A DNA stretch of 64,000 nt from JACVRW01 sp046735115 (GTDB lineage Bacteria; Actinomycetota; Thermoleophilia; Solirubrobacterales; Thermoleophilaceae), in assembly GCA_046735115.1 (NCBI GenBank), contig JBKPSR010000101.1:1-64000 (forward strand), given 5' to 3'. Positions 23,605 to 32,973 of this stretch are shown here, piece after piece; the stretch's first letter is position 1; each line of letters opens with the position of its first letter. Position numbers and translations under genes: made by a program. The notes beneath the pieces were generated by a model. That model ran no database searches, was not told where the DNA came from, and saw nothing but the letters and a program-made list of their open reading frames with translations.

Positions 23605-24864
23605 ATGCTGCGTGGCGTGAAATCGACCACGAGCCTCTTTCGCCTGGCCGTCGCGCTGATCGGCCTCCACATCGCCGACGACAGCTTCATCCACCCCGAG
23701 CCAGGCACCTCGGCGGGCGATCACCTTGTCAGCGGGCTCGTGCCGCTCGCCCTGCTCGCGCTCGCCGCGTGGGGCTTCCCGCGCCTCAGCGGCGCGTGGC
23801 GCGGCGCCCTGGCCCTGTTCATCGCCCCGCTGGGTATCGCCACCGGGATCGAGGCGGTGCACTACGCCAACCAGGTCGGGCCGTCGGGCGACGACTTCAC
23901 CGGCTTCCTTGCGATCCCCGCCGGGCTGCTCCTGATCGGCGTCGGTGGCGTGACGCTCTGGCGCACGCGCCGCACGGAGGGCAACCGCCCGTGGCGCTAT
24001 GCGCGCCGCGGCCTCCTGGGCGCCGCGGGCTTCGTCGTGGCCTCGCTGGTCGTGCTGCCCGTCGGCTTCGCGTACGTGACGACGCACACCGCGCGCGCCG
24101 TCGTGCCCGAGAACCAGTTGGGCGCCGCGTACGAGAACGTTTCCTTCGAGACGAGCGACGGGCTGACGCTGAAGGGCTGGTACGTCCCCTCGAGGAACGG
24201 CGCGGCCGTGATCTCCTTCCCCGGCCGCAAGGGCCCGCAGAAGCCCGCGCGCATGCTCGCCCGGCACGGCTACGGCGTGCTCGTGTTCGACCGCCGCGGC
24301 GAGGGCGGGAGCGAGGGCGAGCCGAACGCCTTCGGATGGGACGGCGACGAGGACGTCAAGGCCGCCGTCCGCTACCTGCAGCGGCGCCCCGACGTCCACG
24401 CCGGCCGTATCGGCGGCATCGGCCTGTCGGTGGGCGGCGAGATGATGCTCGAGGCCGCGGCGGAGGACGACGGGCTCAGGGCGGTCGTGTCCGAGGGCGC
24501 AGGCGCTCGCGCCTACAGCGACGAGGTCGACGAGGGTGAGCTCGAGGGCAGAGGCGGCACGGAGAAGCTGTTCGGCGCCGTGCAGATGGCGGTCAAGACG
24601 GGCGCGATGTCCGTCCTCACCAACCAGACGCCGCCGGCCAACCTCGCGGATCTCGTCGGGCGCATCGCACCGCGCCCGGTCATGCTCATCGCCGCCCCCA
24701 ACTCGAAGAACGGCGAGAAGCTGAACCGGCGCTACTACGCCGCCGCGCAGGAGCCGAAGACGCTCTGGGAGATCCCAGAGTCGAAGCACGTGGGCGGCAT
24801 CGACGCGCGGCCCCGGGAGTACGAGCGGCGTGTCGTCGGCTTCTTCGACGACGCCCTGGGCTAG
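23605..24864 (+). CDS. Membrane-anchored alpha/beta hydrolase
   Basis: About 419 residues from ATG 23605 (GTG 23617 is possible). The first ~150 residues contain four or five membrane helices with a charged His/Asp stretch (LHIADDSFIHPEP) after the first. The C-terminal hydrolase domain starts VSFETSDGLTLKGWYVPS. It holds the nucleophile elbow GLSVGG and a late His in ESKHVGG. DRRGEGGSEG follows strand 4, as in dienelactone-hydrolase-like enzymes. Substrate is unknown. It is divergent from the PolX-PHP gene and 47 bp before the monooxygenase. Confidence 0.82.
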   Translation: MLRGVKSTTSLFRLAVALIGLHIADDSFIHPEPGTSAGDHLVSGLVPLALLALAAWGFPRLSGAWRGALALFIAPLGIATGIEAVHYANQVGPSGDDFTGFLAIPAGLLLIGVGGVTLWRTRRTEGNRPWRYARRGLLGAAGFVVASLVVLPVGFAYVTTHTARAVVPENQLGAAYENVSFETSDGLTLKGWYVPSRNGAAVISFPGRKGPQKPARMLARHGYGVLVFDRRGEGGSEGEPNAFGWDGDEDVKAAVRYLQRRPDVHAGRIGGIGLSVGGEMMLEAAAEDDGLRAVVSEGAGARAYSDEVDEGELEGRGGTEKLFGAVQMAVKTGAMSVLTNQTPPANLADLVGRIAPRPVMLIAAPNSKNGEKLNRRYYAAAQEPKTLWEIPESKHVGGIDARPREYERRVVGFFDDALG

Positions 24865-24911
24865 CCCCCGGTTTGGAGGACATCGGCGGGCAGGCCATAC
24901 TTGCGCCTGCC

Positions 24912-26399
24912 ATGGAGGCCGAACACGTAGACGTCCTGATCGTCGGAGCGGGGCTGTCCGGCATAGGGACCGCCTGCCATCTCGCGGCGAACTGCCCGGG
25001 CAAGACGTACGCGGTCCTCGAGGCGCGCGACGCCATCGGCGGGACCTGGGACCTGTTCCGCTACCCCGGCATCCGCTCGGACTCCGACATGTTCACGCTC
25101 GGCTACTCGTTCCGCCCCTGGAGCGAGGGCGCGGCGATCGCGGACGGCCCGTCCATACGCAACTACGTCCGCGAGACCGCGCGCGAGCACGGAGTCGAGG
25201 ACAGGATCCGCTTCCAGCATAGGGTTGTGCGCGCGGACTGGTCGTCCGAGGAGGCCCGCTGGACGGTCGAGGCCGAGCGCACGGACACCGGCGAGAGCGT
25301 GAGCCTCACCTGCGACTTCCTGTTCGGCTGCACCGGCTACTACCGCTACGACGAGGGCTACCTCCCCCACTTCGACGGAAGCGAGCGCTTCCAGGGGCCG
25401 ATCGTCCATCCGCAGCACTGGCCCGAGGGGCTCGACTACGACGGGAAGCGCGTCGTCGTGATCGGCAGCGGCGCCACGGCTGTGACGCTCGTTCCGGCCA
25501 TGGCCGAGCGAGCCGCGCACGTGACGATGCTGCAGCGCTCGCCGAGCTACGTCGTGACGCTTCCGGCCGAGGACCGGCTGGCCGGGCTCCTCCGGCGCAT
25601 CCTGCCCGCGAAGGCCGCCTACGCGCTGGTCCGCTGGAAGAACGTCCTGTTGATGATGGCGAGCTTCAACCTGAGCCGCTGGAAGCCGGACTTCATGCGC
25701 AGGGTGATCCGAAGCGGGGTGATGAAGCGCCTGCCCGAGGGCTACGACGTCGACACCCACTTCAACCCGCACTACAACCCCTGGCAGCAGCGCATGTGCC
25801 TCGTGCCGGACAGCGACCTGTTCGAGGCGATCGCGAACGGCAGTGCGTCGGTCGTGACCGACGGCGTCGAGACCTTCACCGAGACCGGGCTGAAGCTCAG
25901 CTCCGGCGAGGAGCTCGAGGCGGACGTCGTCGTCACGGCGACGGGGCTCAACGTGCTCCTGCTCGGGGGCATCGACGTGTCGCTCGACGGCAAGCCAGTC
26001 GACTTCTCGAAGACCGTGGCCTACAAGGGGACCATGATCTGCGGCGTGCCGAACCTCGCACTGACGCTCGGCTACACGAACGCCTCGTGGACGCTCAAGT
26101 GCGACTTGGTGGCGCAGTACGTGTGCCGGCTCATCAACCACATGGACGAGCACGGCTACGACGTCTGCACACCCGAGCCGCCCGACCCGTCGGTGCCGAC
26201 CGAGCCTTTCATCGACTTCAACTCGGGCTACGTGCTGCGCTCGATCGACACCCTGCCGCGCCAGGGCGCGATCCGCCCGTGGCGCCTGCACCAGAACTAC
26301 TTCCGCGACGTCCGTCTGCTGAAGCGCGGCCCCGTGAACGACGGGATGCGGTTCTCGCGCCGCGCAGTGCGACGCCAGCCGCTCGAGCAGGCGGCGTAG
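24912..26399 (+). CDS. FAD-dependent monooxygenase, Baeyer-Villiger/EthA type
   Basis: 495 residues from ATG 24912. The FAD site GAGLSGIG lies near residue 12, and GGTWDLFRYPGIRSDSDM near 50 is typical of EthA-like enzymes. The Baeyer-Villiger fingerprint is FQGPIVHPQHWP (FxGxxxHxxxWP), and a second Rossmann site is VIGSGATAVTLVP. The family inserts oxygen next to ketones or oxidises sulfur using NADPH. The lipophilic substrate is not predictable. An ATG 13 codons upstream is possible. Confidence 0.9.
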   Translation: MEAEHVDVLIVGAGLSGIGTACHLAANCPGKTYAVLEARDAIGGTWDLFRYPGIRSDSDMFTLGYSFRPWSEGAAIADGPSIRNYVRETAREHGVEDRIRFQHRVVRADWSSEEARWTVEAERTDTGESVSLTCDFLFGCTGYYRYDEGYLPHFDGSERFQGPIVHPQHWPEGLDYDGKRVVVIGSGATAVTLVPAMAERAAHVTMLQRSPSYVVTLPAEDRLAGLLRRILPAKAAYALVRWKNVLLMMASFNLSRWKPDFMRRVIRSGVMKRLPEGYDVDTHFNPHYNPWQQRMCLVPDSDLFEAIANGSASVVTDGVETFTETGLKLSSGEELEADVVVTATGLNVLLLGGIDVSLDGKPVDFSKTVAYKGTMICGVPNLALTLGYTNASWTLKCDLVAQYVCRLINHMDEHGYDVCTPEPPDPSVPTEPFIDFNSGYVLRSIDTLPRQGAIRPWRLHQNYFRDVRLLKRGPVNDGMRFSRRAVRRQPLEQAA

Positions 26400-26414
26400 G
26401 CTAGCCTCGAGGGC

Positions 26415-26684
26415 ATGTGCCGCAACATTCGAACGCTCCACAACTTCGAGCCGCCCGCCACTGAGGACGAGATCCGCGCGTCGGCGCTGCAGTACGTCCG
26501 CAAGATCAGCGGATTCACGAAGCCGTCGCAGGCGAACGCCGAGACCTTCGAGCGCGCCGTGCACGACGTCTCAGCGATCACCGCGCGACTGCTCGACGAG
26601 CTGGTCACGAACGCGCCGCCCAAGGACCGGGAGGTCGAGGCCGCCAAGGCCAGAGCCCGCGGCGCCGCTCGCTACGCCGCCTGA
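26415..26684 (+). CDS. DUF2277 family protein
   Basis: 89 residues starting MCRNIRTLHNFEPPATEDEI, the near-invariant start of DUF2277, followed by a helical region with YVRKISGFTKPSQANAETF. Function is unknown. It lies 15 bp after the monooxygenase on the same strand and may be co-transcribed. Confidence 0.92.
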   Translation: MCRNIRTLHNFEPPATEDEIRASALQYVRKISGFTKPSQANAETFERAVHDVSAITARLLDELVTNAPPKDREVEAAKARARGAARYAA

Positions 26685-26691
26685 GCGGCGC

Positions 26692-28503
26692 TCACGCCTT
26701 CGGCACGACCCTCATCACCGGCTCCGGCTCGAAGGGCGGGGTCGGCGTGAAGTCCACGTCCTTCGGCGGCGGCCCCCATCGCTCGGCGCAGTCGAGCAGC
26801 TTCTTCGTCTGCGTGACCGCCGCACCCGCCCAGTCCCCGCGGCCCGGCGTCAGCCCGCCCGTCTCCAAGGCGCTCAGGAACGCCTCGCTCCGCTCCTGGA
26901 ACTTGGCGAGACCCTCCTGTTGCAGCCACATGAGAGTGTCGAACCTCACCTTGCAGTGATTCAGCCACTCGGGTGAGGGCGGCTCGGGCGGCACGGTCAT
27001 CGGAAGAGCGCGCGCGAGCTCTTCGCCGGCCGCGAACCCGCGCGTCATCAGCGCCTGAACCTTCGGGGGCGCCATCTTGAGGTTGAGGCCACCCTCGCCA
27101 ACTTTGAAGCGGACCTCGCAGACGCGCTCCCGGTAGCCCTGCAGCTCCGTCTGCAGGTTGTCGCGCCAGTTCTGCATCGTGTCCTTGATCTGTCCGGCAA
27201 AGGCGCCCAGGTCGTGGACCTCGCGGTAGCCGCCGAGCCCGTCTTGGCCGTGCATCACCACGAGCGGCGCGCGCCCTTCCGGCTGCGGTCCCAGGTCGAT
27301 GCCGAACGTCGGCCGCCGCGGGAACCAGGCGTCGAAGAAGTGCACCGGGAAGTTGGACGCGATGCCGCCGTCGGAAAACAGCGAGCGCCGGTACCTGCCG
27401 CCGATCTCCTGGTGGAGCGGCACGGCCGAGAGGAGCCCCGGGAAGCTGAGGCTCAGCCGGATCGCGACGAGCACCGGCAGCCGTTCGGCGTTGATCCGGA
27501 GGTACTCTTCCGAACTCGCGGGGTCCCTGACCGCGTCCTCGACCATGCGCTGAACAACCGGCGCGGGGAAGAGCGCCCCCAGCTCGCTCTCCTTGAAGGA
27601 ATACGCGGCAAGGTCCGCGGGGCAGCGGAGCGGCCGGGCCCGGCTCAGGTCGGTCGTCATCGTCTCGAAGCCGATCGCGCCCGCCTCGTCCTCCCCCTGC
27701 AGGTCGGCCACGGTCAGTACCTGCGCCGGGTCGTCGGCGTCGAGTCCCGCTGCCGCCTGTACCTGGCGGTGGAGCCACGGCGTGAGCGCATCCTGCTCCT
27801 CCGCGTAGCCCGGCTGGTGCGTGCCCGGGCACATTCCGTAATGCGATTGCCGCAGCGAGCCGACCGCGCGCCTCCCGAGCAGCCCGAAGGCCGCGGCGAC
27901 CATCGCCATCGCGAGGAGGGCCAGGAACGGGATGCCCGCGAGCACGGTCACGACCACCGCGAGGGCCGGCGACATGCCCTGGAACGCGCCCACCACGAGG
28001 GCTAAGAAGGCGGCCACGACCACCAGCCCGGTGACCCAGACGACCGGTACCCGCCTGAGTGCGGCCAGGGCGAGCCGGGCGGCCCGCCGCCAGTGCGAGT
28101 CGCCCGGATGGTCCGCCGGCAGGAGCGCGAGCTCCATCAGTGGCTTGGCGTCGTCGGTGGCCTGGAACAGCCCGGTGAGGACGCCCGGCTCGCCGAGCTC
28201 CCTGCTCACCTCCCGGAGCTGGGCAAGCCCATTCCCCTCGCCGTGGATCCGCCCGTACTCGCCGGCGGCGCATACCCCCGCGGCGATCGCGCCGGCGGAG
28301 GTGCCTCCGAGGGCGGCGAAGCGGAACCGCTTCGCCAGGGCGATCACGGCGCCGGGGTAGACGACGCCGCTCGTGATGCCGCCTTTCATCACGAGGTCGC
28401 ACTGCGGCAATGCCAGCGCATCCGCTCCCGTGGGAAGGGATGTGGCCTCCCTGTCCAGGTCTAAGTGGTCGCCGGGCCCGGCTGACGCCGTCGCTGTGGA
28501 CAC
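26692..28503 (-). CDS. Patatin-like phospholipase with central membrane helices
   Basis: 603 residues from GTG 28503, preceded by GGAGGTGAAGC. Oxyanion loop MKGGITSGVVYPGA, nucleophile elbow GTSAG and catalytic dyad Asp in FSDGGIASNFPV are all present, so it should be active. Between elbow and dyad, about residues 150-230, two hydrophobic helices are inserted (VPVVWVTGLVVVAAFLALVV and AVVVTVLAGIPFLALLAMAM), placing the enzyme at the membrane. It converges on the DUF2277 gene (7 bp). Confidence 0.88.
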   Translation of the reverse strand: MSTATASAGPGDHLDLDREATSLPTGADALALPQCDLVMKGGITSGVVYPGAVIALAKRFRFAALGGTSAGAIAAGVCAAGEYGRIHGEGNGLAQLREVSRELGEPGVLTGLFQATDDAKPLMELALLPADHPGDSHWRRAARLALAALRRVPVVWVTGLVVVAAFLALVVGAFQGMSPALAVVVTVLAGIPFLALLAMAMVAAAFGLLGRRAVGSLRQSHYGMCPGTHQPGYAEEQDALTPWLHRQVQAAAGLDADDPAQVLTVADLQGEDEAGAIGFETMTTDLSRARPLRCPADLAAYSFKESELGALFPAPVVQRMVEDAVRDPASSEEYLRINAERLPVLVAIRLSLSFPGLLSAVPLHQEIGGRYRRSLFSDGGIASNFPVHFFDAWFPRRPTFGIDLGPQPEGRAPLVVMHGQDGLGGYREVHDLGAFAGQIKDTMQNWRDNLQTELQGYRERVCEVRFKVGEGGLNLKMAPPKVQALMTRGFAAGEELARALPMTVPPEPPSPEWLNHCKVRFDTLMWLQQEGLAKFQERSEAFLSALETGGLTPGRGDWAGAAVTQTKKLLDCAERWGPPPKDVDFTPTPPFEPEPVMRVVPKA

Positions 28504-28591
28504 GCTTCACCTCCGATCGGCAGGACGAGCCCACGCTAGCCCGAACCTGAGCGGTGTGGAAGCGCGATTCGGTTTCCGTGCAGCCTGAGAC

Positions 28592-31168
28592 TTACTCGTA
28601 GTGCAGCGCCTGGAGCACGTTGAGCCGCGACGCGCGCCGCGCCGGCAGCACCGCGGCCAGCACTCCCGCGAGCATCGACACCAACGCGAAGGCGACGATG
28701 ATCGCCACCGGAAGTGCAAAGGTGACGTCGAGATCGTGCAGTGCCCGGGTCACGACGGCCGCGAGCAGGATCCCGAGCGGGATACCGAGGGCGGCTCCGA
28801 TCAGCGCGGTGATGACCCCCTCCCACCGGATCATGCGCCGCGTCTGACGGCGCGTGAGGCCGACGGCCCGCAGCATGCCCAGCTCACGCGTGCGCTCGAA
28901 CACCGACAGCGCGAGCGCGTTCACCATCCCGAACAGGCTGACCACGATCGAGAGGGCGAGCATGACGTAGAAGATGTTCAGGATCATGTCGAGCCCGCCG
29001 GCACGTTCCTCGATCCAACCCGACTTGCTCCGAACGACGGTGCCGGGGTAGGGGTCAAGAGCCTGTTCGAGCGCCGCTGTCTGCGCCGAGCTCACGCCCT
29101 CGTTCGTATCGACGAAGGTGAACAGGTCGCGCGGACGCGGAAAATGAGTGTCGAACGCGCGCTGAGCGATTGTCACGTCGCCCAAGAGGGGGTCGAGCTC
29201 CTCGGCAGGAGGCTCGTAGATGCCACGCACCTGGAGGGGCAGCCGCTTCCCCTGCGGGGTGGTGATGTCGAAGCGGCTTCCAACCTTGAGGTCATGGTTG
29301 TCCGCAAACGTCTTGCGCACCACTGCACCGTCGGAGCCGAGCGACAGGAGCACGCTGTCGGAGCCCTTGTCCCAGTGGTAGTCGTAGACGTGTGTGATCG
29401 TGCCGGGGTCGACCCCGGTGATGCTCGAGTCCGACCCGAATGCCGATGCCTGATCGTTGCGCACGCTCGACGCCACGGCGACGCCGGACACGTCACGTAC
29501 CGCCTCGCCTGCGCTGGCGGTGAACGGGTCGTAGCCGTTGTCGGAGGTGACGACGTAGTCCGATCGCACCTGGTCCTTCATGGCGTTCCGGTCCGTGCTC
29601 TTCAGGCCAGCACCGAGTGTGGCCACGAGCGTGACCAACGTGAGACCGATCATGAGCGCCCCGGCGGTCCTGGCCGTCCGCGCCGGGTCGCGCGTCGAGT
29701 TCTCGCGCGCGAGCTGGCCCGGCGCTCCACCAAAGCGCTCGCCCGGCGCGCCGAGCGCGAATGCGAGAGGGCGCACGAGCCGTGCCGATACGAGCGCGAC
29801 CCCGACGAACAGCGCGATACAGCCGATGCCGATCAGCGCAAGCGCGCCGCCGGTGTCGAGCCCGCCGAACAGCCCGACCGTGGTCGCGACAGCCGCGATC
29901 GCGAGCACGACCGTCGCCGTGACCGGGTGGCTCGCGACCCGCGAGCGCGGCAGCGTCGCGCCCTCGCGCACCGCGGCGATCGGCGGGATGCGCGTGGCCT
30001 TGCGCGCGGGCGAGATGGTTGCCAGGACGGTCACGCCGACGCCTATGACGAGCGACACGATGACCGTGCGCGTCTTGAACACCGTGTTCTGACTCGGCAG
30101 GTCCACGCCGATCGCCTTGAAGACGGCGTCGAGTCCCTTCGCGAGCAGGAAGCCGAGGACGAGACCCGCGACTGCCGCGAACAGCCCGGTGATGAAGCCC
30201 TCCAAGAGCACCGCGCGCATCACCTGCTTGCGCGATGCCCCGAGCGTGCGTAGCGTGGCCAACTCACGCACGCGCTGCGCGAGCGTCATCGACAGCGTGT
30301 TGAAGATCACGAACGAGCCGACGATCAGCGCAATCGCGGCAAAAGCCAGCAGGAAGTACTGGATGAACTTGAAGGCGTCGTTCGTCTCCTTCGCGTCCGC
30401 CTCGCTCTTCTCCGCGCCCGTCTGAACGACCGCCGACGGCGGCAATAGCGGCCTCGCCTGCTTCGCGAGCTCATCGTCCGAGACGCCGGACTTCGGCGCC
30501 ATGAAGATCTGGTCCAGCTCGCCGGTCTTGCCGAGCAGGTCCTGGGCGGTCGGGACGTCGAAGACCGCGAACGTCGCGCCGCCGATGGAGTCGACGGAGC
30601 CAAACTTCGCCACGCCCGAGACCCGGAACTCCCGCGTCGGCCCCTCGGCCGAGACGGAGATGCGGTCGCCGACCTTGTAGTGCTCGTTCTTCGCGGTTCC
30701 GGCGTCGATCACCACCTCGCGAGAGGAATCGGCCCACGACCCGGACGTGAGCGTCATCGGATTGAACCGCTCCTTGTCCGGCTCGAAGCCCCAGCCGAAG
30801 TTGGGCGCCTGGCCCGTGCCGATCTGCTTGCCGTCGCGCCCGATCAGCTTGGCGAGGTCCGTCGTGCCGCTGACGTCGTAGATCGCGCCGGCGGCGCTCG
30901 CAACCCCCGGCAGCGCTTCGACCTTGGGCACGAGCGAGTCGGCCACCGTCGCCTTGCCGCTCGCCGCGCCGCTCACGACCTCGCGGCCGGAGATCACGGC
31001 GCCCGTGTCCTTGTACGAGTCGTCGTAGAGGCCGTTGAATGCCTCCTTGATGGTGTCGGTCAGGACGTACGTCCCGCTCACCATCGCCACGCCGAGGACC
31101 ACCGCGAGAGCGGTGAGGGCCGTCCGCAGCTTGCGGCCCCACAGTCCCTGGATCGTCGCCGCCATCAT
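28592..31168 (-). CDS. ABC exporter permease, MacB/FtsX type (two core domains)
   Basis: About 858 residues; ATG 31168 overlaps the stop of the ATPase gene as ATGA (a second ATG follows directly). It starts with a helix after RKLRTALTALAVVLGVAMVS, then a large periplasmic MacB core. An FtsX domain follows with FNTLSMTLAQRVRELATLRT, then a second core and FtsX domain ending with ALSVFERTRELGMLRAVGLT. This duplicated layout is the lipoprotein- or peptide-handling type. The cargo is unknown. Confidence 0.9.
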   Translation of the reverse strand: MMAATIQGLWGRKLRTALTALAVVLGVAMVSGTYVLTDTIKEAFNGLYDDSYKDTGAVISGREVVSGAASGKATVADSLVPKVEALPGVASAAGAIYDVSGTTDLAKLIGRDGKQIGTGQAPNFGWGFEPDKERFNPMTLTSGSWADSSREVVIDAGTAKNEHYKVGDRISVSAEGPTREFRVSGVAKFGSVDSIGGATFAVFDVPTAQDLLGKTGELDQIFMAPKSGVSDDELAKQARPLLPPSAVVQTGAEKSEADAKETNDAFKFIQYFLLAFAAIALIVGSFVIFNTLSMTLAQRVRELATLRTLGASRKQVMRAVLLEGFITGLFAAVAGLVLGFLLAKGLDAVFKAIGVDLPSQNTVFKTRTVIVSLVIGVGVTVLATISPARKATRIPPIAAVREGATLPRSRVASHPVTATVVLAIAAVATTVGLFGGLDTGGALALIGIGCIALFVGVALVSARLVRPLAFALGAPGERFGGAPGQLARENSTRDPARTARTAGALMIGLTLVTLVATLGAGLKSTDRNAMKDQVRSDYVVTSDNGYDPFTASAGEAVRDVSGVAVASSVRNDQASAFGSDSSITGVDPGTITHVYDYHWDKGSDSVLLSLGSDGAVVRKTFADNHDLKVGSRFDITTPQGKRLPLQVRGIYEPPAEELDPLLGDVTIAQRAFDTHFPRPRDLFTFVDTNEGVSSAQTAALEQALDPYPGTVVRSKSGWIEERAGGLDMILNIFYVMLALSIVVSLFGMVNALALSVFERTRELGMLRAVGLTRRQTRRMIRWEGVITALIGAALGIPLGILLAAVVTRALHDLDVTFALPVAIIVAFALVSMLAGVLAAVLPARRASRLNVLQALHYE

Positions 31169-31932
31169 CGGTGCCTCAGCTCCTCCATCGTCTGAAGCAC
31201 GTCGTGCTCGCTCAGGCGTTCGGCGTCCTCGACTATGCGGCCGTCCGCGAGGAACAGCACGCGGTCGGCGATGGCCGCCGCGCTGGCGTCGTGCGTGACC
31301 ATCAGGGTGGTCTGGCCGAGGCTGTCGACCGACGTTCGCATCACCTCGAGGATCTCGTCGCTTGTCGACGAGTCGAGGTTGCCGGTGGGCTCGTCGGCGA
31401 ACAGGATCGTCGGCCGCGAGACGAGTGCGCGGGCGATCGCGACCCGCTGCTGCTGGCCGCCGGAGAGCTCGGCCGGCCTGTGCCGGCGGCGGTCCTCGAG
31501 ACCGACCTTCGCGATCACCTCGTCGACCCAGTCCTTGTCCGGCGTCTCCCCGGCGATGGACAGCGGGAGGACCACGTTGGCCTCCGCCGTCAGCATCGGG
31601 AGCAGATTGAAGAACTGGAAGATGAAGCCAATCCGGCGACGACGAAGGAGCGTGAGCTCGTCGTCCGACATGTCCGTGATCTCCTCGCCTCCGACCCACA
31701 CGCGGCCGGTCGTCGGAACATCGAGCCCGGCGAGGATGTGCATCAGCGTCGACTTGCCGGACCCGGACGGGCCCATCACGGCCGTGAATTGCCCCTCCGG
31801 AACGCGGAGCGAGACGCCCCTAAGGGCATCGACAGCCGAGTCCTCCTCTCCGTAGCGGCGCGTTACGTTCCAGGCGGCTACGACAGCACCGATCGTCACT
31901 GCCTCCGGCGCAGGAGCGTGGGCGGTGGACAT
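31165..31932 (-). CDS. ABC exporter ATPase (LolD/MacB type)
   Basis: 255 residues, ATG 31932 behind AAGGAGG. Walker A is GPSGSGKST, the Q-loop region FIFQFFNLLPMLTA, the signature LSGGQQQRVAIARAL, and Walker B ILFADEPTGNLD, with the GNLD typical of LolD/MacB ATPases. The switch His is in MVTHDA. It forms one operon with the permease that follows. A doubled GTTACC...GAAAC motif lies about 60-90 bp upstream. Confidence 0.95.
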   Translation of the reverse strand: MSTAHAPAPEAVTIGAVVAAWNVTRRYGEEDSAVDALRGVSLRVPEGQFTAVMGPSGSGKSTLMHILAGLDVPTTGRVWVGGEEITDMSDDELTLLRRRRIGFIFQFFNLLPMLTAEANVVLPLSIAGETPDKDWVDEVIAKVGLEDRRRHRPAELSGGQQQRVAIARALVSRPTILFADEPTGNLDSSTSDEILEVMRTSVDSLGQTTLMVTHDASAAAIADRVLFLADGRIVEDAERLSEHDVLQTMEELRHR

Positions 31933-31991
31933 TGAGGCCTCCTTGCGATGCCCGGGTGCGAGTCCGGCGTCCCACCCACCGTACGCCTCTC

Positions 31992-32022
31992 GTTACCCCG
32001 AAACAACCCCCGTTACCGAAAC
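31992..32022. promoter_or_regulatory. Doubled motif upstream of ABC exporter operon
   Basis: GTTACCCCGAAAC (31992-32004) and GTTACCGAAAC (32012-32022) are direct repeats 20 bp apart, upstream of the ATPase start. The second is part of CCGTT-N5-AACGG-type symmetry on the minus strand and overlaps the stop codon of the neighbouring HIRAN gene. A dimeric repressor site is plausible. Confidence 0.4.
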
Positions 32023-32486
32023 GGACTAACCCGTAGTTCGAGCGTCTCATCCGGCGCCAGCAGCATCGTCAGGCCGTGGCGGGGGTCGCGCGGCGAGCGG
32101 CGTTGCTCGCGCAGCACCAGCGCCGACCACGGCCGCCCCTCATCCAGTTCCGCCGCCAGCTCGGCGGCCACCTCGCGCGGCACCCAGCCGACCTGCGCGC
32201 CGCCTGCGTGGACGGCTATCGCGTTCGGATCGTGCTCGTTGCCGGGATCGCGGCGGAGCTCGAGCGGTCTGCCTGGCGCCACCGCGTCCGACTCGAGCGC
32301 TTCGGCGTGGTGCCGGCCGGCGCCTGCCACGCCGACCACCCGCAGCCCGCGTGCGGCCAGCTCGGGCGCGTCGCGAGCTAGATAGCGCCCCGAGCTGGTG
32401 TCGACGAGCTGGTACCCCGCGACCCAGACCTGCCCTCCGTCCTCGGGGTACCAGTAGCGCTCGTCGTAGCCGGCGTCGACAACCAC
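32013..32486 (-). CDS. HIRAN-domain protein
   Basis: 157 residues from GTG 32486. The N-terminal part DERYWYPEDGGQVWVAGYQL is followed by a HIRAN-like domain (about 50-135) with VVGVAGAGRHHAEAL, DPGNEHDPNAIAVHAGGAQV and GWVPREVAAELA. HIRAN domains in eukaryotic HLTF bind DNA 3' ends; stand-alone bacterial forms are uncharacterised. It lies 13 bp downstream of a small conserved gene on the same strand. Confidence 0.78.
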   Translation of the reverse strand: MVVDAGYDERYWYPEDGGQVWVAGYQLVDTSSGRYLARDAPELAARGLRVVGVAGAGRHHAEALESDAVAPGRPLELRRDPGNEHDPNAIAVHAGGAQVGWVPREVAAELAAELDEGRPWSALVLREQRRSPRDPRHGLTMLLAPDETLELRVSPFR

Positions 32487-32499
32487 CGGCCGAACTTTG

Positions 32500-32727
32500 T
32501 CAGTCGAGGCGCGCCTTCAGGAGCGCCTTGCCCTGCTCCGCGCCCTTGCGGCTCTCTGCCTGGGCCTTGCGGAAGAACTCGGCGAGCTCGGAGTCGTTCT
32601 CGCGCTCGGAGTCCTGGATGTACTGATCGAGGCGCAGCACGTTGTCGAGGCATGCCTCGGTGAACCAGATGATGTTGTAGGTCTTGTCCTTGGTACCGGT
32701 GACCTGGCCGGTCTCAGTGGTAGCCAT
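32500..32727 (-). CDS. Conserved 75-aa protein of unknown function
   Basis: ATG 32727 has GGGAGG nine bases upstream. The product is soluble, with KDKTYNIIWFTEACLDNVLR followed by a long charged helix ELAEFFRKAQAESRKGAEQG. I recall the same protein from other actinobacteria without a function. It is followed on the same strand by the HIRAN gene, so the two may work together. Confidence 0.75.
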   Translation of the reverse strand: MATTETGQVTGTKDKTYNIIWFTEACLDNVLRLDQYIQDSERENDSELAEFFRKAQAESRKGAEQGKALLKARLD

Positions 32728-32790
32728 TTGGTGAGGCCTCCCTCTCGATCGGGTACGTGGGATTCGTACCCGTGCTTGAGGGAGCCGAAC

Positions 32791-32973
32791 GTGACCTGGA
32801 AACTCGCCGAAGTGCCCGCTCCGAGCCCGCCTCAGCAGCCCCAGCCGTCGCCGTCACCCGCGCCGCAGCCGGACCCGAAGGGCCCTGAGACACCGGACGA
32901 GCCGATCCGCCCCGAGCCCCAGCCGGGACCGCCCGCCGAGCGCTACGGAACGTCCCTCGGCGGAGGGTCGTAG
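32791..32973 (+). CDS. Small proline-rich protein, 60 aa
   Basis: GTG 32791 is preceded by GAGGGAG at 8 nt. The 60 residues contain 19 prolines, in PSPSPAPQPDPKGPETPDEP-like runs, between a short head MTWKLAEV and a tail ERYGTSLGGGS. No signal peptide or membrane segment is present. Its end overlaps the convergent unknown gene by 31 bases. Proline codons are the C-ending ones used elsewhere in the window. A second proline-rich ORF lies 375 bp further on. Low complexity means some doubt remains. Confidence 0.5.
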   Translation: MTWKLAEVPAPSPPQQPQPSPSPAPQPDPKGPETPDEPIRPEPQPGPPAERYGTSLGGGS

